A stretch of DNA of 64,000 bases from Drosophila miranda (lineage: Eukaryota; Arthropoda; Insecta; Diptera; Drosophilidae). How positions within the stretch are numbered: position 1 is the stretch's first letter; each line of letters starts with the position of its first letter. Shown here piece after piece: positions 26,180 through 46,103 of the stretch. The notes beneath the pieces were generated by a model. The model was not told the DNA's origin. It saw nothing but the letters and a program-made list of their open reading frames with translations, and made no database searches. Position numbers and translations under genes: made by a program. Location: assembly GCF_003369915.1 (NCBI RefSeq), contig NC_046673.1:4200001-4264000 (forward strand). The letters run 5' to 3'.

Positions 26180-27256
26180 CGAGGGGGAACGTTGTGAGTT
26201 GCTGCGGACACCGCAACTCTACGGTTATACCCGATACTAAGTCAGTATAACTCTCCTCCGGCAGACGCCGCTAATATTAAACGACACGACAAAGAGTGCG
26301 TGCGAGAGAGACAGAAAATCAGTCTGAGCGTCACGTTGGGCGCTGCGTAGCCACTGCAAATTGATTTGTTCCTATTGGCTATAAAAATGATCTGATCTGA
26401 TCCAGATTCAGCAATCTGAATGTGCAATATTGTGGATGCAACAGATTTTCGTCCTTTGTGTGGGCGGAAGAGGGTGGGGCGAAATTTTGAGATACACGTT
26501 TTATAGTAAGATCTAACTGGAGTGCGAATACCAAATTTGGTTACTCTAGCCTTAATAGTCTCTGAGATTTTTGAATATCCCCAGATTTTCGTCCTTTGCG
26601 GGGGCGGAAGGGGGTGTGGCGAAATTTTGAAACAAACTCGTCTCGGTCCGATATATTAGGAGTGTGGATACCAAATTTGGTTGCTCTAGCTTTTGTAGTC
26701 TCTGAGATCTAGGCGCTAATGTTTTACTCTAAGCAAAGCCGCCTATGCTACGTGTGTGTTAGAGAGAGACAGGGCGAGAAAAAATGAAATTGTTTTCTTG
26801 ATGCTGGCTATAATAATAATACGATCCAATTCAGATTCCGCAGTCTTAAAGATATGGTCATTCTCTACAATTCTACGTTTTTGGTTTTCACATATCTTTA
26901 AAATTGTGGATGCCACAGATTTTCGTCCTTTGTGGGGGCGGAAGTGGGCGGGGCGAAGTTTTGAAATATTTTTGTAGCAGTGACATATCACAGAAGTCTG
27001 GATCCAGAACATCGTTGCTCTAGCTCTTATAGTCTTTGAGCACTAGGCGCTGAAGGGGACGGACAGACGGACGGACGGACAGACGGACAGACGGACAGAC
27101 GGACAGACAGACATGGCTCAATCGACTCGGCTATTGATGCTGATCAAGCATATATATACTTTATGGGGTCGGAAACGATTTCTTCTGGACGTTACACACA
27201 TCCACTTTTACCACAAATCTAATATACCCCAATACTCATTTTGAGTATCGGGTATA
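26180..27256 (-). mobile_element. DINE-1/mini-me (Helentron-like) element, copy 1
   Basis: It runs opposite to the other copies: CGAGGGGGAACGTTGTGAG at the left edge and GAGTATCGGGTATA at the right. Near the left end is a hairpin with arms GAGTTGC/GCAACTC. Near the right end is a (GGAC/AGAC)n microsatellite at about 27057-27113, followed by the mini-me core (ATGGCTCAATCGACTCGGC and GGGGTCGGAAACG). Non-autonomous; no protein is encoded. The (GTCY)n microsatellite with a conserved core and a terminal hairpin is the known signature of the family. Confidence 0.8.
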
Positions 27257-28189
27257 AAAATTGATTCCGGTCTAATAATATAGCTCAAAACAAAGTCTAC
27301 TTAATTGTAAAAGGGTCTGATGATAGGGTTGATATGCAATCTGCGATGAATGCGAGCTAGTTTACTGTTCAATGAATGCATTGTGGATAAAACGATGAAT
27401 ATTTTGAAGGAAACACCTAAAAATAGTGGCTAAAGACTCTGTGTTTCAAACTTTCAAATTTGTAAACTACTTTGGACCGTTGCGCAATGCTCCGCGTAGT
27501 GTACTACTTCTCTTTGTAATTCCACCAATCTTAGCTTACGATTTGACTTGGCTGGGAAAAGGCAAAATGTTTATCCTGTGTTACTGGCTTCTGTTGGTTC
27601 ACCGCTTATTTCTTAAAATTTGACCGATTTGGCGACCATTGAGGTCGGATTGAGATTAATTATTGGGAAATTCCACAAAGGCCTTGCCAAATCAACGAAT
27701 CGCAAGAACACGCTATTAATTCATCTAAAACTAATAATAGGGAAAAAAGTCAACATACATCATCAATTTTTCAATATTTCGGGTTTTCTCAATGAAAATT
27801 CAAAAACTTGGTATGCCATTATTTAGAACATTTAATACATATGTATGTATGTCAAGAAATAAGGAGGTAAAAAAGGGAAATCCCCGACGACTTCAGGCTG
27901 TAATAGATGCCAATGGTGGACCAACCAAATATTAAAAATATAATAAGTATTAATATTAAGATGACTTTGAAACTATAATACAAAAGCATAGAGGCTGTAT
28001 GTGTTCTTGTATGTAGTTTTTATTGTTGTAAAAGAATTATAAACTCAATTTTTTTTTTTTTTAATAAACTTATCTATTAAGACCTTAAATAATGGCATAC
28101 CAACTTATTTGATTTTCATTGCGAAAAACCGAAATATTGCAAAATTGGTGCTCTTGACTTTTTTCATTGACTATATATACAAAGTTTTC
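27257..28189. other. Unassigned AT-rich sequence
   Basis: Two short frames (27426-27623 and 27620-27826) overlap by a few bases but resemble no protein I know. They may be decayed transposon sequence. Nothing else is recognised. Confidence 0.3.
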
Positions 28190-28736
28190 TTGTACTCGAT
28201 ACTGAAAGTTTATGGGAGTATATTAGTCTTTTGGTGGATGTGGATGTATGTAACAGCCAGAAGGAAGCGTATCCGGCCCCATAAAGAATATACATTCTTG
28301 ATCAGCCTCAATAGGCGAGTCGATATAGCCATGTCCATAAATGCCTTATTCTCAGAGACTATACGAGACAGAGTGTACAAGTTTCCTCTGATATCACAAA
28401 AAAAAAACGAGGAACAAAAAACACAGAATTATTGAGTACGATAATGAGAAGCTAGCAGATTGCTGAATAACATAACATTAGAACATAAGTAACGGTCGTG
28501 GTTCCTCTCGCTCTCGCTATGTTTTTTCCATCTCTCATGGCAAGTGGGAGCAAAAGATTCCCTCTCCACATTATCCAGCCAATCAGTTCGACCCTTTTAC
28601 GAATAGCGATATATGTATGTATATATTGTAAATAACATATTTTGTATTGGTCAAATCAATCATAAATCACACATGCTGACAGAGTCGGGTATACGTGTAG
28701 AGCCGCGGCCCTTGCCGCGGCTGACAACGTTCCCGC
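28190..28736 (+). mobile_element. Old, diverged DINE-1/Helentron copy
   Basis: Left part: a degraded end (ACTCGATACTGAAAGTTTATG) and core (CCAGAAGGAAGCG and TTCTTGATCAGCCTCAATAGG). Right part at about 28686-28736 has the GGGTATA..GTAGAG end with a hairpin whose arms have become AGCCGCGG/CCGCGGCT instead of GAGTTGC/GCAACTC. The middle does not match the other copies. It is clearly older than the copies at 51.7, 55.7 and 62.3 kb. Confidence 0.55.
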
Positions 28737-30553
28737 TCCTTTCTTTTGTTTTGAAATATTTGTAGACTTTTTTTGTTTCAATATTTTTTAGAATAATAGA
28801 ATAAAACTACGCCTTTAAAACGTATCCAATCGTTTAGAATATTGATTACTGTATCAGATAAAATTAGTTTTTTATTAAAAATTTCATTGAAAAATATCTT
28901 ACAAAAACAGTAAACTGTTCGATAAAGTTAATGACTGTATGTACATGTTTATGTATGTATGTTTATTTTGTAAAAGTTAAATCCTGTATTCCAAGCATTG
29001 GTCACTGTCAACTTAGGCAGACATGACTGTGTGTACAAAAAAGTAAGCGTTTTTTATGCGTACATTTACATTTTTGCATAAGTTGCGTTCTTGTTGCCAG
29101 TTGCCAGTGAAAGTGTACACATGTATGTATGTACATATGTACATATGTATGTAGAGGAAAAGAATTGAAAAGTTTTCAATTTGGAAAATGCGTGCGTTTA
29201 ATGTCCCAGGGCTGCGCAATAATACACGGCAGACACGTCCTAGCAAGGCCGTTATCCGGCTGCGGCGGCGAAGCGATCGCCCAGCCCTGAGTTGAGTATT
29301 TGGAAATTCCAAAAAAGAAGAGCAACAAGAACTGTTCGAACAGCACGAACCATCAGAATCAGAGAGAACGAGCGAGCGAAAGGAACAGAAAACGCAACAG
29401 CGGCGGCAGAAGAAAGGCAAGAGCGAGACAGAGACAGCAGGAATAGAATAATAGGAACAATGTAAACAAAGCGCCCATTCCAAAAACCAAATTTCCAAAT
29501 TACCAAATTACCCGATGATGAAGTCAATTGTTGTATACAATAAAAATTTGTTGCTGTTCTTTTTGTTTTCCTTTTCGAAAGTTTTTCTAGTTCGGCTGCT
29601 GCCGTTCCGTTCCCCCAGTACCCCTGACGCCTTCGACCATGCCTTTTCTTGCGCTTTTTATACCCTTTCAGAGGATATGACGATTTTCATAATTTTTTTG
29701 CGACGCATGATGGTTTTATCCATGCCATGTCCTTCCTATCCAGACTATCTCCTTTTAAAAACAAACAAATCTCTGTGGGTATATCTAGCTAAAACTTTGC
29801 ACCGACCTTTATTTTTGATGTACGAAGTATTATTTAACATATCGAAATATTTTATTTAACTAAATTTCGATATATTTATTTTCTTTTTGATTAAATATAG
29901 GCCGTCTATTGCTTAAATCAAAGTGAATTCTGCAAAATTTCACTGTTTGTATTAAAAAAATCGGATATTTAGTTAATATATGGGTTCTCAGAGTCTATAT
30001 TACATACCAGAACCGAATCGATTCAATAATTCTGTTGGTTTGAATTAGCGTCTCAGCTTTCTGTTAACATCGAATCAATTGCCAAGAAACGGACTGAACG
30101 AAGCAGGAATCGTAATTTCGGTTTCTTTTTCTCGCTCACTCTCCATTTGATTTTCAGGTAGATAGAATACAAATAATTTGCTGGTTTTTTGCTTTGCTTA
30201 ATTTCAGATATACCAAGAGACGACCGTTCAAAAAACAGAACTTTGATAGAAATACGAGCAGCCACGGATGGAGCAATGGAGCTGCAAGGGTAGGGTATCT
30301 AAAGTATCGGCTTCCGAAATTAGCCTCCTCTTCTTGCTTCCAATATTCGCTTGGCTGCCTCTGCGTCCCGCCGCTGTTGCCGACACCACTCCACTCCACC
30401 CATCCGTCTCTGGTCCATCGTTGGTGCTGGTGTGGGGGTGGGGGCCGTGGATGGTGGAAGTGGCTATGGGTGCGGAGAATTTAGTTTAGTACAAATTCGG
30501 CGCAGGAACGGGCGCGTCACTGTCGAAACGGCCCTATCAGATCAGTGCGGAGC
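28737..30553. other. CG4313 upstream region with dispersed repeat
   Basis: AT-rich intergenic sequence. A segment at about 30045-30250 (CTCAGCTTTCTGTTA, AACGAAGCAGGAATCGTAAT, AGATATACCAAGAGACGACC) is a diverged relative of 33790-34060 in the last Sik2 intron. The CG4313 5' UTR probably lies just left of 30554. Confidence 0.45.
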
Positions 30554-32340
30554 ATGTTCCCTCTCCTCGAGAGCCATTCTCGCGTCCTGGACAAGGGCCA
30601 GGACAGCTTCGAACTGAATGGAAACGGAATGGATGCGGGCATGCGCGGGCAGGGCGCTGTTGACGCCGCCGCCGCCGGAAACGAGCTCTTCCAGGGCTAT
30701 TCGGACGAGCTGCTGACCTTCGCCTGGGTGGCCTGCATCGTTTTCATAATTGTGGGCGTGCCCGGCAACCTGCTGACCATCGTGGCGCTCTCGCGGGGTC
30801 GTCAGACGCGCAACTCCACAGCCATCTTCATCATCAATCTGTCCTGCTCGGATCTGTTGTTCGGGTGCTTCAACCTGCCCCTGGCCGCCTCCACTTTCAT
30901 GGAGCGGGCATGGACGCACAGTGATCTGCTCTGCCGGCTCTTCCCTATGCTGCGCTACGGCCTACTGGCTGTGTCCCTGCTTTCCGTCTCGCTGATCACC
31001 ATCAATCGCTACATCATCATCGCCCACCCACGGCATTATCCCAGGTGAAGTGACCGCCTATCCCCCGCTACGAGTATGTGTGATTCTAATGATATCCAAT
31101 TTCTACCGCTTAGGATATACCAGCGCCGTTATCTGGCCTTGATGGTGGCCGGCACTTGGGTGTTGACCTTCTCAATCATGATACCCACGTGGCGCGGGGT
31201 CTGGGGCCGCTTCGGCCTCGACACTAGCATTGGCTCGTGCTCCATCCTGCACGACCAGTACGACCGCTCGCCAAAGGAGTTCCTCTTCACCGCCGCTTTC
31301 ATGCTGCCCTGCATCTGCATAGTGATCTGCTACGCCCGTATCTTCCTGCTCGTTCGTCAGGCGGCCATCCGGGCCGGAAACAGCAACGCCGCCAAGAACA
31401 ATGCCTGCGAGCCGACGGCCACCACCACAGCAGCAGCACCGCAATCCTTGGCCATGCCCAAGACGGTTGAAAATAGGGAAAAGGCGAGCACATCCATCTC
31501 GGACACGGTCCCGGAACACGGCCTGCGACCGTTTGTCGTTGACGAGTATATAGCATATATCGATGATAATGCCTCCACCGAGAGTCTCCCCATCTCGTAC
31601 AGCATCGGGAAGCGGCACAGGGAGAAGGATCAGAAAGATCTGGATAAGAATCAGGATCATCAGCTGCCGGTCGATGCTAATGTGGTGCTCAAAGAGAGGG
31701 ATAAAAACAAGAACAAACAAGAGCTGTGCGCCTTGGGGCGAAGTCAGACCCAGCTGGACCAGAGCAAGAATTCCACGTACGTACTAGAGATCTCTTACAC
31801 TCTTGCCCTCTTGAAATCTTGACAGATCTAACTCCTTTCTGTTGATCCCACAGGAAAAACCCCAACGCAAGTCCCGTTCCCAATGCCAATCCCATTACCA
31901 CCTCGCTGCGCACTTCCTTCACCCGCTTCAGTCCCAGGAAATCCCACTACGTGTCTATGGGGAACACGTCGAATGCCTCGTCCATCTACCCGGGCCGAAT
32001 GAGCGTCAAGGATCGGCGCCTGCTCAAGATGATACTGGTGATCTTCGTGTGGTTCGTGATCTGCTACCTACCCATCACGGTGGCCAAGATCTGGAAGAGT
32101 GCCACCGAGGTGCATGTGTTCAATATAGCCGGCTATCTGCTCATTTACCTGACCACCTGCATCAATCCACTCATCTACGTGCTCATGAGCTCCGAGTACC
32201 GACGCGCCTACTGGAATCTGCTGCGCTGTCATGGCTCTCCCGATCCGCACCAGCAGCGGAACAATGCTAACGCCAATGCCAATGCCAATGCCAAGAAAAA
32301 GCTACAGGAGTCAGCTACGAATCGCCAGATCAAAACGTGA
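30554..32340 (+). CDS. CG4313: Rhodopsin-class orphan GPCR next to moody
   Basis: Exons 30554-31044, 31114-31776 and 31854-32340 total 1641 nt, 546 residues. TM1 has GNLLTIVALSRG; TM3 ends with NRY at 151-153; TM7 has CINPLIY. The third intracellular loop is very long (about 150 residues, charged, Asp/Lys/Gln-rich) and contains the second intron. The C-tail is short with an Asn/Ala repeat (NANANANA). It shares NRY/NPxxY features and helix sequence with moody and is divergently oriented. CG4313 is the receptor I know to be moody's neighbour; the ligand is unknown. I chose the ATG at 30554 because the codons just before it in frame are GTG CGG AGC. The second donor reads GTACGTAC, two possible donors 4 nt apart. 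Confidence 0.9.
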
Positions 32341-32828
32341 TTCTCTTGGGCTCTGATTGCCGAAAAGGAACGTAGTATCACAAAGCAGATCAAAACAAAG
32401 GAATAAGTAGTTGTAGGTGAGGAGAGCCGGTCACTGTACACTGTATCAGCTCTTAAGTATATTCATATGCGTGTACCAGTATTGATCTATTGGTCTTTGG
32501 ATCACTTAAAAGGTTCATAATTGTCACCATTTCTAGTCGTACGACCAGGTCGGATGCGATCCGATTCGATCCTTCCTTCCACATAGATCACCCATCTACA
32601 TACATATATCTATCTATAAATGTACATCTGATAATATAGGAACTCCAGAAGTAAAATTGCATTTTATACCAAATAACTTTAATATCTGGTTTACATTTGA
32701 ATTCCATGTTTAAGAACAATCGATGTTTGGTTTTGGTTTTAGTTGTTGCTTGTCGCTAATTATTGTACCAATACATAGAGATATAAACATATATCCGTAT
32801 ACAGACATATGTACGTATCTATAGCCCC

Positions 32829-32834
32829 AATAAA
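32829..32834 (+). terminator. Candidate poly(A) signal for CG4313
   Basis: AATAAA lies 489 nt after the CG4313 stop codon in AT-rich sequence. It is a reasonable 3' end signal; no transcript evidence. Confidence 0.4.
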
Positions 32835-33510
32835 TGCTTCGAATAATTGATATATGTAGTTACGTTGTTCTTCTCCAGCTCTCTCATCGCATCGACTAAC
32901 ATCGATTCCCACTCCCAGCTCAACTCCGCGGGAACCCTTCTCAAGACTTTTACCCAAAATGCTGTCTCGGAGTAGTCGGTCCAATGGGTGAACGGAGGGC
33001 GGGGCTATTCCGAGTGTATGCTCGTAGTAAGTATAATCATAAGTAGAGCTATAGCTTAACGCTATTATTATCAATATACATATACATACTGTATATGTAT
33101 GTATGTATGTATGTCGGCGTATGCGTACGAAACTTTTGGACTACTTAGGGCTAGTAACACAACTAAATTATTCTTCCATTATTACTCGTACGGCAATGGT
33201 TCGGTTCGGTTCGGCTCGACTCGGCTTGACTCGGATCGATTGGCTTCCATCCGACAAATATAGTTAGAGCTCCATCCTAGACCTAGACCTAGACCTTGCC
33301 TACTCCAGCGATCGATGCTTGTATATCCGTATTTGTATATGTATACGTAGGTGTATATGTATATGTATATCTATATGTATGTGTATATCGTATATGGATA
33401 AAATAATTCATAATTGCGATTGCGAGCTTAATAAAAAGGTGGCCCTGGTTCGGACTCCATTAGTTCATTTCCAACTTAGTTCCAACTTCTATTTTCCATC
33501 TCCCTTCTAT
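32835..33510. other. Convergent 3' intergenic between CG4313 and Sik2
   Basis: Contains TATG/TATA-rich microsatellite sequence at about 33090-33115 and 33325-33395, and TCGGTTCGGCTCGACTCGG-like short repeats at about 33196-33235. It includes the Sik2 3' UTR. Confidence 0.5.
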
Positions 33511-41857
<8,347 letters not shown>

Positions 41858-44321
41858 TCATTTGTTGTCCATTTCTTTGGCACCTGGCGGGCCAGGAGTT
41901 TCGTTCTGCCTCTCCCTCTCGCCCTCGCCCTCGCCCTCTCCCCCACCCTCACCGTCCCCATAACAGCGGCGTTTAAAGTCGCTAAAGAGATCCGGATGCT
42001 GCGGCAGGCCACGCTGTTGAGGATGATCCACGCTGACCGACTGTGTGGTATTCCTGTGGTGTGGGAAGACAAATGCAACAATTTAGTGGAACCAAAAATT
42101 GAGGAGCGCTGGAAGGCCAGGAATGTCACTCACCCTGTCTTCGTAAGCACTGTGCAGCCGTGCTCTACCACCATCGTGAGGGAGTAAAGATTGGCCAAAT
42201 TGTAGAGGCTGTCGGCCTCGTTGATCTCCATGTCGGGCAGACGGATCTGGGTCTGACGCGGATCCTGTAGAAAGCGAGCGAGCCGCTCGTTCACACTTAG
42301 CTTAATGCTGAAGCCGGGCCGGTCGCCATTGATGCGACGGCAGCCGGCGAGGATTTCGCGCACCTCCTGCACTTGACCGGGCGGCGAGGAGGAGAGGAAT
42401 GGGTTTGACGTCTCGCCGGACATCTCGCTCTCGATTTGCTTCGGCGCCGGCACGGTGTCCACATTGATGTCCATATCCAGGCAGAGATTGACGTCGACGA
42501 AGCCCGCGGCGTTCCGATAGCCGCTGGCCCCCCCCTGGATCTCAATGGGCTCCGAAGCTGGGGCGGACTGAAAGCGGGACAGATCCTGCAGTGCATCCGG
42601 CAGCCAGGGCGTCTGGGTCTGAGGAGCGCTCTCTGTGGCCAGCTGGGCTACAGTGGTCTCCGTTCCCGACATGAGGGTGTCGTCCTCGCCAATGGTATCG
42701 TCCGAGCGTATTTGCGAAAGCAGCGACTTCTTGGTTAGCTTCCGCTTGGGATCATACTTGCCCCCGGGCCCAAACTCGTTGCCCGGCCAATCGGTTAGCT
42801 CGTCGTCGCCCTCACGGCCCGTGTCGTGCCGCCGATGGCCGCCATCCTCGCTGTCCGATGAGGTGCTCAGTGAGCTCGAGCTGAGGAAGTCGTACAGCTC
42901 GCTGATGTCCATGGACTGCGCCTGCAGAGGCTGCGGTGTCTGGCAGAAACGGCGGCGGCGATGGGTCTTGGAGGCGCTGTTGCTGTGGCTGTGACTCTTT
43001 TGCTGGCGCGGCACCTGTGGCACCTTTGCGGGTGTGCTCAGGAGAGCCTCGATGTCGGTGACGGGCACTATGGTGTCCATACTGAAGCTGCCCAGGATGT
43101 CGGTGACGGTGAGTACGGATGCAGCGGCGTCAACTGGTGCTGGGGGAGCAGTTTGGCGCTCTCCGCGGGCCGTTGAAGACTTGCTTTTGGCCAGTTCCTC
43201 CGGCTGTAGCTTCTGGCCTGTAGCGGACTGGCCGGTCTTCGTGGCGTCGGCATCAGCATTGTCAGTCTTTTGTGTTTGTTGCGCCATGCGATTGATCTTC
43301 GAAAGCAGTCCTTTGTTGAGGGGCAACAGGCGGTCGCTGTGCGGCTTGGAGGTGGACGAGTAGCTGCGCGGTCGCATCCGCTGGTATTCCTCCATGTGGG
43401 TGTAGCGCGGCATGCTAGAAGAGTGTTGCTTATTGCTGCAACCAATGCTGGAGCCCGCGCCCGGCTCCTGTTCATTGTAGCGGTCGCGATTGGAGCGCTT
43501 GCGCTTTCCGCAGAAAAAGAAATTCGACCGATTGCCGGCGTCCGCCTTTATTAGGCGCTTGCGAACCGTCCCCGTCGAGGCCAATGCCAAGCCGCTGCAT
43601 GCGCCGCCCAACATTCCCGGCTGCAGGGGTAACTCCGTGAAGCTGTGCGGAGAGGCGGCTGGGTGCGTGTCCTTGCTGAACTCAAACTCCATGGACATGC
43701 GCTTTATTTTTCGTTTGCGTCGCGAATTGGGTTTGTAGAAACTATAGAGGGAGGGAGGGAGGTAGGAAGGGTATTCGATTAGCTTACTATTTTTAGTAGC
43801 TCCCCTTCGTCGAAGGCTTACCGGGCTGGACTGAAGTTCGTCTCGTTGAGCGAGTCCGACTCGAGCGCCCCCACGCCCATGCGTACGGCGGCCGCGGCGT
43901 TCAGGGTCTTGCATGGCAGTGGGAGGCGTAGCGGGAGCATGGCCCCTGCCTTGTCATCCGAGTCGCTGGCCGCCAGCTTAAGGTCCAGTCCGTCTGCGTT
44001 AGCACTTGGGTGTTGGTGGTGATGTTGTGCATGCCCGTGACCGTGTCCGTGGCTATGTCCATGCCCATGTCCATGTCCGTGGGCATTCGGTGTGTCCGTG
44101 GGGCTGCTCGACGAGTCCTCTGTGGGTTGAGGGGCACAAGCTGCGGGGAGGAGCAGAGATAGGTGTGGCTTCAACTGGAGCACCATGCGTGTGCACTACT
44201 TACGCAAATTACCCGTTGATCGGGTTCTGCGACGTGAACCCCACCTACCAACGCCGCACGCCCTGTCCATGAGCGAGGTCTCCTCCAGGGCCAGCGTCAA
44301 GTCGTGCGAGAATTGATCCAT
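41858..44321 (-). CDS. GPATCH2/GPATCH2L-like nuclear protein
   Basis: Exons 44321-44204, 44140-43822, 43741-42134 and 42053-41858 total 2241 nt, 746 residues. The N-terminus MDQFSHDLTLALEETS parallels the MEELVHDLVSALEESS start of human GPATCH2. The motif ESDSLNETNFSPAR joined across an intron to FYKPNSRRKRKIKRMSMEF parallels the RRRRKVKRMAVD block. SLSTSSDSEDGG..REGDDELTDWPG parallels the acidic Ser/Asp block (QGDDEQSDWF). I see no glycine-rich G-patch. Instead the C-terminus has a segment (KLSVNERLARFLQDPRQTQI to TVLTKT) that looks like a degenerate R3H fold lacking the R-x3-H residues, then a GEGEGE tail. His/Gly repeats occur in exon 2. Function unknown, presumably nuclear RNA or chromatin. 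Family assignment is from memory. Confidence 0.7.
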
Positions 44322-44866
44322 TTGCGCCGTCTGCAGTTGAGCCTGCACGCCTTGGTTTCCCGTATTCAATTGTGTTTCATTTATATATTATTGCACGTGC
44401 GCGGATACAATAAAAATGCAAACCTTTGGCCCAGCAGCTCTCTAAATGCAACATGCATGTTAGTTAACAGTCGCTGTTAACTATGCGATAGCCGAATTAA
44501 ATTTACTTATGCCATCCCTGGCGAACACTAAATGGGATAGTCGCTATCGATATTACTATTTCTTGCGATCGATATCTGATTGTTATCGGATTTCAGATTG
44601 GGTGTTTGCTTTGCCGAAATATTATTCTGTTTAAATACATATTTAATAGATCTATGCTTAATTTATCTTGCCAAAATAGTTTCTGGTGCAATAACAGCAC
44701 ATATTGTGCACACGGGCGCGCCTTGCAGGCACCTAGAGATGAGTGAGTGGACCAAACTGGAAAATCGCCTGATATGCAGATTAAAAACAAATTTGTATTT
44801 TTTGTCTAATTGCAAATGTGTTTAAGTATTTATTTAATGCGTTATAATTTTTTCAGACTTCTTTTA
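44322..44866. other. Short intergenic, AT-rich
   Basis: Probably the shared promoter/3' UTR zone between two minus-strand genes. A DREF-like TATCGATA core appears in the CGCTATCGATATTAC and GCGATCGATATC sequence at about 44540-44575, common in broadly expressed fly promoters. It lies about 220 nt upstream of the GPATCH2-like start codon. Confidence 0.4.
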
Positions 44867-45919
44867 CTAGAAGAACCTATGATATGAATCAGAGCTGTCC
44901 CTCTGCTGGGAGAGAACGCTCAGATCTTTGTCCACTATGTCTAGCTTTTGCTCCAGTTGCCGCTTGAGGTTGCGCACACGAAGCGTAAACGTAGAGAGGG
45001 GCAAGCGATTCCACTCGGCGATTAGCAGGCTTCGACGGATCCGGGCTTTTTCGATCAAGGCTGTCCGCTGGGCCTCTGACAGATGAATTCGATGTTCCTG
45101 CTCCGGCTGCGACTGCTGCTTTTCTTCTGTCTCTAATTTCTTATCCGACTCGTGCTCTGCTTCTGAAGGAAGACCAGCGGCAGAAGGCGGCCCACTGATT
45201 TTGGAGACCTGGGAGCGTGCGCTGAGGGGATCCTCCTGATAGACGTCTGTGATTTCCGGTATGGCCACCTGGCGTACCTGCGGCGCACTCGTCCGAGACG
45301 AGCGACTTGAGCTAATGGATGAACTGTCCCCACCATTGTCGCGGGGAGTCCGGCACATCTGATTTATTGTCCAGCTGTCATCCATCTGGTCCAGTTCGGA
45401 GCCGGGCACAGTGACGGCAACGCCGCCTAACAGCCGGTGCAGTGTGTACAGATTACCGGACTGGTAGGCATCGCGTTGCTCGGCCACTCTGCCCAGTTCG
45501 AAGTTGGATGTGGTGCGTCGCAGACTCCCACCGGCGATGTGTTTCAGGCCCAGAGGTGGGCTGCACTCGTCGCCCTCACTCTGCGTGGCTCTCGACTGCC
45601 CGTGCTCGGAACACTTGAGCAGCGCCGCGCTGAGAAACATCTCGTCGCATATGTCGTCTGTCTGGATCTGTTTCTCCGAAGAGGCGTTGGAGGAGGCTGT
45701 GGATCTGCGAGGACGCGCCGTCCGCTTGGACCGCTGGAGCACTGGACCTGCGGGACTCGAGCGCCTGGCCAGCGAAGCAGCTGTGGGCATCTCGTAGTTG
45801 TGGTACTTCAAAGGTTGTCTGACAGACGACTGATCCACGCGGACGGCCAGTGGGTAGCGCACCATCAGTCGGTTCTCGAGAAGGAAGTTTCGCTCGGTCC
45901 GGCACTGCTTCAGAAGCAT
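44867..45919 (-). CDS. Putative enkurin-domain protein
   Basis: A single 350-residue frame. The last 75 residues (LSEAQRTALIEKARIRRSLL, then EWNRLPLSTFTLRVRNLKRQ and LEQKLDIVDKDLSVLS) match the shape of the enkurin C-terminal domain: an Arg/Leu-rich helix, a short LPL-S/T turn, then a coiled coil ending xDIxxLS. Enkurin proteins are axonemal or microtubule-inner/centrosomal proteins; in flies such genes are usually testis-expressed. The middle is Ser/Arg-rich and disordered. A possible acceptor (CTCTAG) lies just upstream of the ATG, so a 5' exon is possible. The assignment rests on the C-terminal segment only. Confidence 0.55.
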   Translation of the reverse strand: MLLKQCRTERNFLLENRLMVRYPLAVRVDQSSVRQPLKYHNYEMPTAASLARRSSPAGPVLQRSKRTARPRRSTASSNASSEKQIQTDDICDEMFLSAALLKCSEHGQSRATQSEGDECSPPLGLKHIAGGSLRRTTSNFELGRVAEQRDAYQSGNLYTLHRLLGGVAVTVPGSELDQMDDSWTINQMCRTPRDNGGDSSSISSSRSSRTSAPQVRQVAIPEITDVYQEDPLSARSQVSKISGPPSAAGLPSEAEHESDKKLETEEKQQSQPEQEHRIHLSEAQRTALIEKARIRRSLLIAEWNRLPLSTFTLRVRNLKRQLEQKLDIVDKDLSVLSQQRDSSDSYHRFF

Positions 45920-46103
45920 GTTGCGAGGTCTAGAGGATGCGGCGAATGGTACAAACGCGTGTGAAAACTAAACAAGCAAAAAAAAAAACGAAAAATAGCA
46001 ACGTATGGATATGTGTATTGCCAACAAAACTGAACCTTCAACTGGAATATGCTACAAAATCAAACACGACAGCCGTTCGTCCAAGGCTGACTCCGTTGGC
46101 TGT

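Noticed and set aside
27057-27113. GGAC/AGAC tandem repeat considered as a CRISPR-like or independent satellite
   Set aside because: It is the known (GTCY)n part of the DINE-1/mini-me element and the organism is a fly.
45437-45964. 175-codon frame opposite the enkurin-like gene
   Set aside because: Antisense shadow; it crosses the gene start and encodes nothing recognisable.
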